Origin: Tamarix chinensis
Taxonomy: Eukaryota; Streptophyta; Magnoliopsida; Caryophyllales; Tamaricaceae
Assembly: GCA_030549775.1 (NCBI GenBank)
Contig: CM060173.1
Span: forward strand, 35,649,110 to 35,713,109
DNA: 64,000 nucleotides
Direction: 5' to 3'
The notes under the pieces are model-generated. The model saw nothing but the letters and a program-made list of their open reading frames with translations, was not told the origin of the DNA and ran no database searches. Both the position numbers and the translations under genes were made by a program. Shown here one piece after another: positions 47,990-57,844 of the stretch. Positions within the stretch are counted from its first letter, which is position 1. The number at the start of each line of letters is the position of its first letter.

Positions 47990-48880
47990 TTTGAAGAGCA
48001 AGTATGCTCATCTTTTCAATTGGAGAATCAATAATATAATGCTTTAGACACTGACCATTGAACGTTAAAATACTCATTTTTGCACTCCAAATTTCAATGG
48101 CATTGAAATGGTACACATTTCATACTTGAAAAGAAACCGACAACCTGATCTTATTTTACCCCAAAAGAGTTTCAATATAGTGTTAAAGAATACCATATAT
48201 TCACCTTCAAAAACTCCCTTTAAGTAAAGTTATTATCATGTTAAAGCATCTATTCTCATATCATATAGCTCATTGAGTTGAAGTATCCTTCTCTCTCGAA
48301 ACTTTTTAAGGTAAAAGTTGAGAAACTTTACTACCCATTATATCTTATGCTCAATCTCTAATGATAAATTATAATTCTTCCCATAAACTAAACAAAAGGA
48401 TGTAGATCCAAGTAGTGTCATGAATGCTATGTGATATGCCTATAGTAAATTACCAAGCTTTAATGATAAATCTTTTTAGGATTGAATGCCTATTCAAGGA
48501 TGGAATTGATTATCTCTACTTAACTACTTGTTTATGGATTATATGGAGTTGCAATCTTGTGGGTTACTCCATATTTCCTCGAAAAGACTTTCAAATTGCC
48601 ACTCTATGGAGCGTGCCTTCCCATCACTTATGAACGCTCTAGGAACACAAAATCTTGGAAAGATTATGTTATTGAACAACCTCATGATTAACCTTGAATT
48701 GTTTATAGGATTTTCCTAATCTTCAGTCCACATGGATAAATAATCCACCACAAAAAATATATAATTATTATTGAATAGAAATGGAAAAGGACCCATGTAG
48801 TTAATTTCATATCTTCCCTTATTATAGGCTATAAATGTTGAAAAAAAAAACACAAAACCACATCTTAAAAAGAAAATAAA
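47990..48880 (-). pseudogene. Athila-like integrase remnant
   Basis: Reading the minus strand across frames, the order of a non-chromovirus gypsy integrase appears: YMGPFPFLFNNNYIFFVVDY at about 48815-48755, NNIIFPRFCVPRAFISDGKA near 48690-48630, VYGKNYNLSLEIEHKIYWVV near 48400-48330, RRILQLNELYDMRIDA near 48300-48250, then LKLFWGKIRSG and TFNGQCLKHY towards 48180-48030. These match the core and C-terminal landmarks of Athila-type integrases (family knowledge, recalled). Many stops and frame changes are present, so it is an old fragment. No LTRs belonging to it are visible. The plus-strand open frames at 48424-48719 are shadows. Confidence 0.7.
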
Positions 48881-50501
48881 AAAGAAAAGAAAAGTTAAAT
48901 AAGGTTATATATAATTGATAATTTGTTTTTGGCCCTCATCATTAACATATTTTTAATTCCACCAAATATATTCATTAAACATGTTCTATGTTTTCCTATT
49001 CTTCATAATTCATCTACCTTTCTCAAAAAGGGGCTCCACCTAATGCAATCGCCAAAGTGCTAGGAGATAAGAAAATTTTTAAGCCTTTGTCTAGCCAACC
49101 TAAGCCTTCATTTGATCCTCTTTATTAGCCATAGGCCATTGGAACAAAAAGCAAAGGACAATCCTTTTTCACCTCCAACAAAAAAGTAAAGAAAAGGAAC
49201 TAGTGGATCATTTCTTGATGTAACCCCAACTTCCTCCTTGACACGTTCAATGAGACTCCTTTCCCCACCCCCATTCATGGAAAATGTTATACACATGGAT
49301 GAAGTCATGAATGAATAAGAAGAGGCAACAAAGAAAGTTTAAATTCTATTAGGAAGTAGCATTATCCCCTCTTTCCTAAAAAATGGCTTACATGAGGGTA
49401 AGTGGTCCCTCAAAAATTCCCTTTAGATAAGAAGGTGTTAGCAGAGTAGTTCATGTGGATGGTCTATTAGGAGGTATTGATGTCAGAATACAAAAATTAT
49501 AAAACTTACTTTCGAGGAACTCATTTTGCATGGGTGGTTCTAAAGTATCCATTAAATATGATTAACAAACCCTAACAATGCTAGATAATACCTTCTTCTA
49601 CCATCTAGATTAAAGTTCTAGCCTCAAGTTGATTAAAGTGATAATGTTGAACTTGGATAATGAGATAGTCAATGATTTCCAAATAGGAACATTGCTAAGA
49701 GTTGACTTAAATCTGAGCTTTCAAGTATAACTTACTTCATAATATTATATATTGTTATTTTTAATGTAACAACTTTAATAACTTGCTATGTATTTTTTGC
49801 AACATATCATTATATGAAAAAAGATATTTGATTGATTTCTTCAAACTACACAACATTGCTTCTGGGTAGAAGGTGAATATGAAACACATCAAGATGATCA
49901 CTCAACTCTGAAAGATGAGAAGGAACCCCTTCAAGATAATGTGTCTAAGTTAGAAACTAAGAAGATAAAATTTAAGTCTCCTTCACTTGATGTAGATTTT
50001 ATAAAGGCCCAATTTGCTAGCTTGGAGGGTTGTCTAGAAAGAGAAAAGTAGGCATCTAGAGTTGAGATATAAGTGTGGTTAACACTATATTTCTAGAAGA
50101 TGATCTTCATAGAAAAAAAAGCATAACTAATCAACTAACTAATTTCACTATAGGAAAAATGGTTTGCATATACCAAGAAGGCCTAAACGTATGCTAATGC
50201 AACTAGTTCTCTTCACCAAGAGACTAAATTCCTCACTGAAAAGGTAATTGAATATAAGGCTAAGTGCATAGAAGTGGGAAAAAATCCTTAGAGGATCAAC
50301 ATACTGAGACTGAGTGACTCCCAAAAACGTTGATGATAGGGTCATGATTAATGATACAGAAATAATGAATCTTCAAAAATAATAGGCCAAGGTTGAGCAA
50401 GCAATTGAGTCATGGAAAAGGTATTTGAACAAGTGTATCATTGCTAACTATACACTAAAACACTCCCATGAAGTTATAGACAACTACCTAGCAAGTAGAG
50501 A
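48881..50501. other. Non-coding or highly decayed coding sequence
   Basis: A minus-strand 66-codon frame (49108-49308) and, on plus, Lys/Glu-rich stretches at 49870-50480 (for example KDEKEPLQDNVSKLE and FASLEGCLERE) suggest decayed coiled-coil coding sequence. This could belong to a Tat-like gag or a host gene. Stops are frequent and I do not assign a function. The plus-strand stretch is interrupted by the young element at 50507. Confidence 0.35.
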
Positions 50502-50506
50502 GTTTC
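50502..50506. repeat. Left target-site duplication (GTTTC)
   Basis: GTTTC precedes TGATGCGGGAG at 50507 and recurs at 54368-54372. Confidence 0.9.
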
Positions 50507-50643
50507 TGATGCGGGAGCAGAGTCACAAGACACATCACCAACTAAGATAGCTACGCTACTCTACGTAGATACATAAACATGGAGGAGTATGCATGGCTTC
50601 ATGCAACGTTTGTTAGCTAGAGTAACATTTATGTCTAAGTACT

Positions 50644-50959
50644 AGTTATTGTTATTTACTTTTAGTCAATTAGTAACTAAATATTAAATAACTAGTCTTA
50701 AGGGAATCAATGCTTTTGGGAGGGAGTTATTGTTATTTACTTTTAGTCAACTAGTGACTAAATATTAACTAGCTAGTCTTAAGGGAATTAATGCTTTTGG
50801 GAGGGAGTTATACTTTTAGTCAATTAGTGACTAAATATTAACTAACTAGTCTTAAGGGAATTAATGGTTTTGGAAGGGAGTTACTGTTATTTACTTTTAG
50901 TCAATTAGTGACTAAATATTAACTAGCTAGTCTTAAGGGAATTAATGCTTTTGGGAGGG
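50644..50959. repeat. Four tandem 81-bp repeats in the U3 part of the 5' LTR
   Basis: Units are at 50644-50724, 50725-50805, 50806-50878 (8 bases shorter) and 50879-50959. Each runs from AGTTA(T/C)TGTTATTTACTTT to TTTTGG(G/A)AGGG. The array ends about 40 bases before the TATA motif, a place where tandem repeats often act as enhancers in LTRs. It is repeated in the other LTR at 53661-53976. Confidence 0.92.
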
Positions 50960-51001
50960 AATATGCTTGTAATCTTTTGAAAAGATGCTCGGTTCCTTGG
51001 C

Positions 51002-51009
51002 TATATAAA
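51002..51009 (+). promoter_or_regulatory. Putative TATA box (TATATAAA) of the gag-only element
   Basis: TATATAAA within GGCTATATAAACCATAGG, just downstream of the 81-bp repeats, in both LTRs (54019-54026 in the 3' copy). Position fits the U3-R border. Confidence 0.65.
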
Positions 51010-51353
51010 CCATAGGAACCCGAGTAGAAAGACACAACTTGAATAAGAAGAACAACCTTAAGCATTGCTTAAACCTGAATTCTGTGTGGATTCATCTCGT
51101 AACAAGTCGAATCTGTGTGAACGATTTGTTTCGAATCATCTCGAAATAAAACCGAATCTGTGTGAACGGTTTTGTTCTCGAAACCTTAATATTTATTTCT
51201 GTGTGGTTTAAAGATTAATTTACCCTTCTACCTCATGTTCCATCATCATCCACCCCTTCGAATCCCCATCATCAACCTCCATAATCCATACTCATCAAAT
51301 ACTCCATATAAAATCCATCTAAATCTAAAACTCTAACCGTGCACGCATCAATT

Positions 51354-51365
51354 TGGTATCAAAGC
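51354..51365 (+). other. Primer binding site, initiator tRNA-Met variant
   Basis: TGGTATCAAAGC, three bases after the LTR end. One base differs from the standard TGGTATCAGAGC. Confidence 0.85.
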
Positions 51366-51406
51366 TAAGGTTTTGGTTAGAGTGAACAAATTCTTCAAGA
51401 CCAACC

Positions 51407-52216
51407 ATGACAAGTCAAGAAGAAGATTTGAGAGATATTCTCAAAGCCTTGGCGGAAGATTTTAAGGATGTCAAGATCCGTATGGGAAGAATCGAAGCTT
51501 CCCAAGCACAAGGGTCACATGTGCAACAACCTTACCGAAGAGAACCAATCGAAGTAGAGCATATAAGGAGAACATCGCATCGGTTGGAAGGGGAAGAAGA
51601 AAGTGTAGGAGACTACGGAAAGGCACATGAGTCCTCTAGGAGGACATATGATGACGTAGAGAAGGGGATCCGTTTCGACTTACCCGACTTTGAGGGTAAT
51701 CTCGACCCGGAGTTGTTCCTTGAATGGTTGCAAAACGTGGAGTCGATCTTTGAGTATAAGGAGATCGATGATGAGAAGAGATGTCGTATAACAATCTTGA
51801 AGTTGAAGAAATTTGCTAGAGTATGGTATGAAAATCTAAAACGAAGAAGAGAAAGAGAAGGGCAAACAAAAATCCGATCATGGGAAAAGTTGAAGAAGCA
51901 TCTAAGGAAGAATTTCATTCCGAGAGAATATGAGCAAGAGAACTTCATCAAGATGACCACTCTGAGGCAGCGTCTACTCAGAGTTGAAGAGTACATCCGA
52001 GAATTCAAAAGGCTAACACTTGTATGTGACGTGCAAGAACGAGAAGAGCAGCGATGTGCACGGTTTATAGGAGGTTTGAATATGAATCTCCGAGAGAAGG
52101 TAGAAGTGTACCCATATGAAGTTTTCGAAGATTTGGCTAAACTAGCCATCAAGTTCGAAAAACAGTTGAAGTGGGGCAAGGTTCCAAGTAAGTCCATCAG
52201 TGTTCCGTACGGGTGA
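51407..52216 (+). CDS. gag: Gag (capsid-like) of the gag-only element, 269 aa to first TGA
   Basis: This is the capsid-forming part of Gag. Starts 42 bases after the primer site (MTSQEEDLRDILKAL), with a charged coiled-coil-like N-terminus and then the retrotransposon Gag core: FDLPDFEGNLDPELFLEWLQ, VESIFEYK, VWYENLKRRRERE, FIPREYEQENF, RVEEYIREFKRL, VCDVQERE. It ends at a TGA after SISVPYG. The next codon continues the same frame into zinc knuckle and protease, so the TGA (52214-52216) is most simply a Trp TGG to TGA change, or else a readthrough point. Related to residues 75-235 of the polyprotein at 26865-31265. The antisense open frame 51613-52341 is a shadow. Confidence 0.85.
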   Translation: MTSQEEDLRDILKALAEDFKDVKIRMGRIEASQAQGSHVQQPYRREPIEVEHIRRTSHRLEGEEESVGDYGKAHESSRRTYDDVEKGIRFDLPDFEGNLDPELFLEWLQNVESIFEYKEIDDEKRCRITILKLKKFARVWYENLKRRREREGQTKIRSWEKLKKHLRKNFIPREYEQENFIKMTTLRQRLLRVEEYIREFKRLTLVCDVQEREEQRCARFIGGLNMNLREKVEVYPYEVFEDLAKLAIKFEKQLKWGKVPSKSISVPYG

Positions 52217-52840
52217 AATTTGAAAGGAGGATCCAAGCCACCAATGGTGCAATCCACAAGCACCGATGTGGTTAGAAGATTCACTTGGGAGGAAGAAGGA
52301 AAGGAGCAAGCGGAGGAGAAGGTCCACAGGCAATGCTTCAAGTGCCGAGGATATGGTCACTTCGCTTGGGATTGCTCAAACCAACAAGTGTTATCCCTGA
52401 AGGAAATCGCCAATATGGAGACATGTGAGGAAAGTGAAGACCATGAGGAGGATGAAACCAAAGAACCGAAGGATGCCTTGGAAGAAGGAACCGTAGATTG
52501 TTATGTGCTGAGACGAGTTCTCCAAGTGCAAACCCGACCTCTGCCTACTCAGCGGGAAAGACTTTGTAAGGCCAAGTGCCGAGTTGGAGATCGGGCATGT
52601 GAGATCATCATTGATAGCGGCTCATGCACCAACGTAGCCAGTGAGAAGATGGTCAACAAGCTCGGATTGGAAATAACGAGTCACCCCAGGCCATACTCAC
52701 TGCAATGGCTCAATTGTGACAAGGGCATATGGGTAACAAAACAATCTCTTATCTCATTCAAAGTTGGAAATTATGTAGATACTATTCGATGTGATGTCCT
52801 GCCTATGGATGCTTGTCATATTCTGTTGGGGAGACCGTGA
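52217..52840 (+). CDS. Zinc knuckle and protease portion, in frame after the TGA
   Basis: Same frame as gag. Contains CFKCRGYGHFAWDC (CX2CX4HX4C), an acidic linker (ESEDHEEDETKEPKD) and a retropepsin-like protease with the D-S-G-S motif in IIIDSGSCTNVAS, ending VLPMDACHILLGRP. The stop TGA (52838-52840) is where related proteins have Trp (LLGRPWQ; the intact element has LLGRPWQFD), so it is a second TGG to TGA change. The first in-frame Met is at 52220, but no independent start context is evident; expression without readthrough is doubtful. Protease fold and key residues look intact. Confidence 0.75.
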   Translation, partial: NLKGGSKPPMVQSTSTDVVRRFTWEEEGKEQAEEKVHRQCFKCRGYGHFAWDCSNQQVLSLKEIANMETCEESEDHEEDETKEPKDALEEGTVDCYVLRRVLQVQTRPLPTQRERLCKAKCRVGDRACEIIIDSGSCTNVASEKMVNKLGLEITSHPRPYSLQWLNCDKGIWVTKQSLISFKVGNYVDTIRCDVLPMDACHILLGRP

Positions 52841-53593
52841 CAGTATGATAGAAATGTTACACATGATGGGGTCCTCAACGAACACATCGTGTGTAAGGAT
52901 CAAAAGAAGTACAAATTAAAACCAAACGAGGATGAGGAGAGTTTGATTAGAGAGAAAGAAGAGAATTTGAGCCGGAAGAGTAAAGAAATTGAGGAGATTA
53001 AAAGGGAAGAAAAGGAAAGTGTGAATGAGGAATAAAATCGAGTATGTAATGATGAAGACAATCATGCTATTACTACTATTGAAGCGAAAGGAGGGCAACC
53101 AAGTTTTTACATGCATCACGTTGATTATGTGGAGAATGATGTGCATTATTATCCCATGGTTTCCTTGTGTTTTTATGGAGCAAATGTTATCATGGAACCC
53201 TTGTATCATTCGAAGCAAATTGAAGAAAAAAACATGGTGAGTTCGAAGGTATATAATGTGCATGAAGACATATGTGATGTGACGAAGCAAATGAACTATA
53301 ATGCACCCCATGCATTCGGTTTATGTTCATTGATGTGCGCTTATGAAGATCCAATGTCAAGGCTTAAGGGGCATTGGAGGATTTTCAAAGATAACTTTAG
53401 TGTGAAGGAGATATTCAAAGAATACAAGGACCAGTATCACGTTGAAGAATATGTCCTTTGGTGTTTGTTATTCCTCATCAAAGTTGTTAATTTGAGGACA
53501 AATTCAAACCAACCTGGGGAGAATGATGCGGGAGCAGAGTCACAGGACACATCACCAACTAAGATGGCTATGCTACTCTACGTAGATACATAA
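52841..53593 (+). pseudogene. Post-protease tail running through the polypurine tract into the 3' LTR
   Basis: The same frame continues to TAA at 53033-53035 and then stays open, with a Met at 53111, to a stop at 53591-53593 in the 3' LTR. The first part (KEENLSRKSKEIEEIKREEK) is highly charged. The second has no motif that I recognise until the end, where NLRTNSNQPGENDAG crosses the tract. That ending resembles the polyprotein end of the intact element, which also crosses its tract. It is probably a remnant joined when RT-integrase was deleted. Whether the 160-codon open part is translated is unknown. Confidence 0.55.
53511..53523 (+). other. Polypurine tract of the gag-only element
   Basis: AACCTGGGGAGAA stands directly before LTR start TGATGCGGG, and is also read as codons of the tail frame. 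Confidence 0.8.
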
Positions 53594-54367
53594 ACATGGA
53601 GGAGTATGCATGGCTTCATGCAACGTTTGTTAGCTAGAGTAACATTTATGTCTAAGTACTAGTTATTGTTATTTACTTTTAGTCAATTAGTAACTAAATA
53701 TTAAATAACTAGTCTTAAGGGAATCAATGCTTTTGGGAGGGAGTTATTGTTATTTACTTTTAGTCAACTAGTGACTAAATATTAACTAGCTAGTCTTAAG
53801 GGAATTAATGCTTTTGGGAGGGAGTTATACTTTTAGTCAATTAGTGACTAAATATTAACTAACTAGTCTTAAGGGAATTAATGGTTTTGGAAGGGAGTTA
53901 CTGTTATTTACTTTTAGTCAATTAGTGACTAAATATTAACTAGCTAGTCTTAAGGGAATTAATGCTTTTGGGAGGGAATATGCTTGTAATCTTTTGAAAA
54001 GATGCTCGGTTCCTTGGCTATATAAACCATAGGAACCCGAGTAGAAAGACACAACTTGAATAAGAAGAACAACCTTAAGCATTGCTTAAACCTGAATTCT
54101 GTGTGGATTCATCTCGTAACAAGTCGAATCTGTGTGAACGATTTGTTTCGAATCATCTCGAAATAAAACCGAATCTGTGTGAACGGTTTTGTTCTCGAAA
54201 CCTTAATATTTATTTCTGTGTGGTTTAAAGATTAATTTACCCTTCTACCTCCTGTTCCATCATCATCCACCCCTTTGAATCCCCATCATCAACCTCCATA
54301 ATCCATACTCATCAAATACTCCATATAAAATCCATCTAAATCTAAAACTCTAACTGTGCACGCATCA
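53524..54367 (+). repeat. 3' LTR of the gag-only element (844 bp)
   Basis: It aligns with 50507-51350 at 838 of 844 positions by eye. 81-bp repeats at 53661-53976 and TATA motif at 54019-54026. Confidence 0.95.
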
Positions 54368-54372
54368 GTTTC
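54368..54372. repeat. Right target-site duplication (GTTTC)
   Basis: It is the exact match of 50502-50506. Confidence 0.9.
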
Positions 54373-55869
54373 CTTATTACGAAAAATTAACTTTAATCTC
54401 AATGGTACGTTTATGTTGCTTCTATAGTGTATATGCTTAGTTTAAGACCATAGTAAATCATAACTAATTATAAAAGTTTGATGAATAATTGTATCACTGT
54501 GAGGATTTGGAAAACATTCCCATTAGTGAATATTATAAAGAGACTAGGACTAATGTTGATAGTTAGGAGGAAGATGAATCCTAGGGAATTCTTTTTATTA
54601 TTATTATTTTAATATGTGCATGCATTCAATTTATAAAATAACTTTATGGTAGTTACTTATCCTTCTTTATATATAATCTTATTTATTTTTCCATCAGTTC
54701 CAAGGGTGAAATATTTTTTTACTGAGAAGGATCAAGAACTAGATGGTATACACTTTGAATTTTTATTTTACTTTTTTGTTAGAAAACCAAAGTAGGGTTT
54801 AATCTAATCCCTATTAGTTGATCAGATCAAATAGGCTAACCAAACCCCATAACATTGGTCTTAGTAACCTTAAAACTTTATTTGAGGAATTCATTATGAG
54901 ATCCTAGGCTTAGCTGAACTAAAAAGCCACTAAGTTTGCCTTAATAACTCAGTGGCCTTAGTACATCAACCAAGGACACACCATAAGAGCCTAAGCTTAG
55001 TTTGTGAGATCACATCTGTCTTTCATCTCACCAGGTGTATCCTTCAAGCTTATTTAGTTAAATTTCATTGATCTTTCATCTCATAAGGTGTGCTCATTTT
55101 TAATTTTTACCTCTTTTAGGGCTTATGTATCCCTTGGGCTAAGTGAATATCACTAGGTGTGTCCTCCTAAAACCTCTTTGAGTGATATAAAGCCTCAAGC
55201 TTAGGGAGTGAAATATATTTGGTACTATATCTCACAAGGTTTATCCATGTTTATCCATGTTTATAGATAGAGCTTAACTGACAACCTCTTCATGAGAGGT
55301 CTTATATGTTAGGAGGCCACTTTGTGATAGGGCTTACAGGTTGAATCGCCTCTTTATTAGAGGGCCTATAATATTAATTGTGCTAACGGCCTCTTTGTTA
55401 TAGAGCTTAGATGTTAGATGGTCTCTTCATCAGAGGGCTTATAGCTAGAGTTAAGTTGGCAACCTATTTATCTGAGAGCCTACATATTGGAGCTCTAATT
55501 TTTTGTTATTTAGCAAACAAAAGAGATTTTATGAATAGATAAGCAAGGAATAAACTTCTATTCAATTTCCTTCCTTGAAAAATGAATAAGATACATGTAT
55601 TTATACATAAAAAAATAATTATTAAGTAAAAATCAAACAATATTACAAATAATAAATTATTAAATATAAATCTAGTCGACCCAACTTATTCCATAACTTG
55701 TTATGGACCTTCCCTTTTAGCCAAACTAAGAGGAATTTCTCCCATTAGGTTCCTTATAGTTGTCCTTACAACCAATAATATTCCTATAATCTCATCCACC
55801 CATCCTTCCTCAAATCCATTCAATCATCATCTCAACACTCTGAATATTTCATTATTTACACATTTAGCT
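54373..55869. other. Non-coding flank, continuation of the pre-insertion locus
   Basis: It is AT-rich with no clear coding motif apart from the minisatellite at 55280-55490. It is contiguous with 48881-50501 once the gag-only element is removed. Confidence 0.45.
55280..55490. repeat. Minisatellite-like repeats, GGCCTCTTTGTTATAGAGCTTA
   Basis: Four to five diverged units of about 50 bases share GG(C/T)C(T/A)C(T/A)TTNNT-AGAGGGCTTATA and GTTA phrases. There is no coding content. Confidence 0.55.
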
Positions 55870-56287
55870 TGACTATTACACTATATAGAGAGAAATAAGG
55901 AACCTATTCTAGTGATTCCTAATATCCCATATAGAGGAATACTCAACATCGTTTACCTATAGATGAGCTACTAATGTGAATTGAAAATCAATTTCCTAGT
56001 TTTCACAAAATTGACTATATTTATTGTTGTCAAATTCACAACCAGTATATATTATAATTACTTGTGGAACTCCAAACTAGAATTTTTTTTGTTGTTTCTT
56101 TCCATTTGATGACCACATACAACTTGTATTTCCTTAAACTCCATTTTTTCTCTTACCAACATATAATATTTTTTAAGAAAAACTCTATCATTCACTTTTC
56201 ATTGATTTGTGTTAGGCCATCTACCCCTACCCATTTTGTAAAATAACCAATAGTAACTATGATAAATCTTTTTTGGCTAACACCTAC
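55870..56287 (-). pseudogene. Tat-like integrase remnant, cut by the Athila-like insertion
   Basis: The minus strand reads QKRFIIVTIGYFTKWVGVDG just inside 56287, then in other frames FGVPQVII, CEFDNNKYSQFCEN and FQFTLVAHL towards 55950. These are the landmarks of Tat/Retand-type integrase cores (AIDYFTKW, then FG-P---DNG--F, then S-AHPQ-NG), recalled from the family. The first catalytic Asp (of IDYF) is Gly here. Stops and frameshifts are many. The match stops at 56287, where the LTR of the Athila-like element starts. Confidence 0.65.
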
Positions 56288-57844
56288 TGATGTGAAATTG
56301 TAGATACACTAAATTAAACCCTAAACACATATAAATAGTAAGTAGTGATTAGGGGTTAATCCCATGAATGTTTCAATCTAATTCCTATATCTCTATTATC
56401 ATATAAATTCCATTGGTTATCAAATTAGTAAAACTAATAAATATTAATGACAGGAATAAAAACTAGCAACTAACACAATAACTAACTAATAATAATGAGA
56501 TAATAGGGGTCAGAGGACATATTGAGTTTAGAGATATCAACTGATTATCGAATAAAATGTTTATGAAGAATTTTTAATGTTTAACCTATAGAAGGTTCCA
56601 TGCGTCTACTTCTTAGCATCCCTTTATGCAAAAAAAACCAAAGTCTACTTATGATTTATTATCTAACCTATTAATAACCTAGTATAATATCTCTAGATTT
56701 AATTAATGGCAACATTAAGGATTAGGGAAAAGCTAACTAGAAACATAATTATAGTATGGTTTAATTTTGTAATCTAAAGATTAACAAACATAGATTAAAT
56801 TAATATCTTTCTCTAGAAATTAGCTAACCAATTTCCTACTTGCGGATATATATGTTAACAATTATGGATTAACTATACTATCCTAGAATTCAATTAATAC
56901 TCAAATTAACTAAGTGACTAATTTAGATAATAAACTCTTAATCTTTGGATGGTGATCATCAAACTTTTTTTATTAATATAACCAAAAATACATATAAAAA
57001 TTAAGTTCAATCCACATCTCACAATTAATTATCCTGTAACCTTCAATTATTCCCCTACCCTATAGTAATCTAGACCAACATATGTATAAAACTATAAAGT
57101 GTTTTTTCTAAACATATAAAAAAGCATAAATTTAATAAACATAGAGAGAAAAAAAGTAAAAATATTAAATTAAAATAAACAAAATCATAAACTCAATTAA
57201 TTAAACTAATAATGAAAATTGCATTAAAAATAATAATAAGTACAAAACAAGTAAATATGCAGAACGAAAAACACCGTATGATCTTTAATCCTTCAACTAT
57301 GTAACTAACTAAATCTAACAAAAGAACTCTAATGGAATAAAAAGAATAAAAAAAAGGTAGAGTTTTGATGGCAGTGCTTCTTGACATTCTATTCATCGTA
57401 ATTTATCTTATATATATATAGAAATAAGGTCATATGAAGTAGATCTAAAATATGATAATAATACGGTCCATATTGGTAAATCCAGGAAACTGTATGATGT
57501 CTCTAACACTATGAATGTGAGATGAATTGATAGAGCTTGTGGGAGGAGAACTAAGGAATTTGGGGTCATATTTCCTATCTACTCATCATCTTCTCTTAAA
57601 TTTTCTTCACATGACTTCTCTTTTAGGGTCTTATAGGATGGTTCATCCATATTTCCATGACTACAAGCTTGTTTTCATATTACTATTCTTTTTCTTAGTT
57701 CACAACCTAAATTACCTTGATTTTATCTTTTCCTACAAAACTAGGATAATAAAGAAAAATCAAGAAAAATATTAAATTGTCATAATAAATATAAAAATTT
57801 AGGCTAAGATATATTAAATAATTTCATAAAATATGCACTTATCA
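56288..57844 (-). repeat. 3' LTR of the Athila-like element (about 1557 bp)
   Basis: Starts TGATGTGAAATTGTAG and ends GCACTTATCA on plus; the minus-strand start TGATAAGTGCAT is typical of Athila LTRs. Shared phrases with 62383-63970 include CTAGCAACTAACACAATAA and GACATATTGAGTTTAGAGAT. Confidence 0.75.

Larger units (their letters stand above)
50507..51350 (+). repeat. 5' LTR of the gag-only element (844 bp)
   Basis: TGATGCGGGAG to GTGCACGCATCA. Six substitutions against 53524-54367. It contains the 81-bp repeats (50644-50959) and the TATA motif (51002-51009). Confidence 0.95.
50507..54367 (+). mobile_element. Young non-autonomous gag-protease-only LTR element (TR-GAG-like)
   Basis: The element is 3861 bp long with 844-bp LTRs that differ at six sites by my alignment and no indel, TSD GTTTC, an initiator-Met primer site and a polypurine tract. 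The 2.17-kb interior codes for Gag, zinc knuckle and protease, then a short tail; RT, RNase H and integrase are absent. One reading frame (51407-53593) runs through the whole interior but is interrupted by TGA (52214), TGA (52838) and TAA (53033). Enzymes must therefore come from another element. The Gag core is clearly related to that of the intact element at 26213-32501 (WYENLK, EYEQE, VCD-QE, EKVEV/QKVEV landmarks in the same order). LTR divergence of 0.7% suggests a very recent insertion. Confidence 0.9.

Noticed and set aside
51613..52341. 242-codon minus-strand open frame
   Set aside because: Antisense of the Gag frame; no start context and no recognisable domain, while the sense frame has clear Gag motifs.
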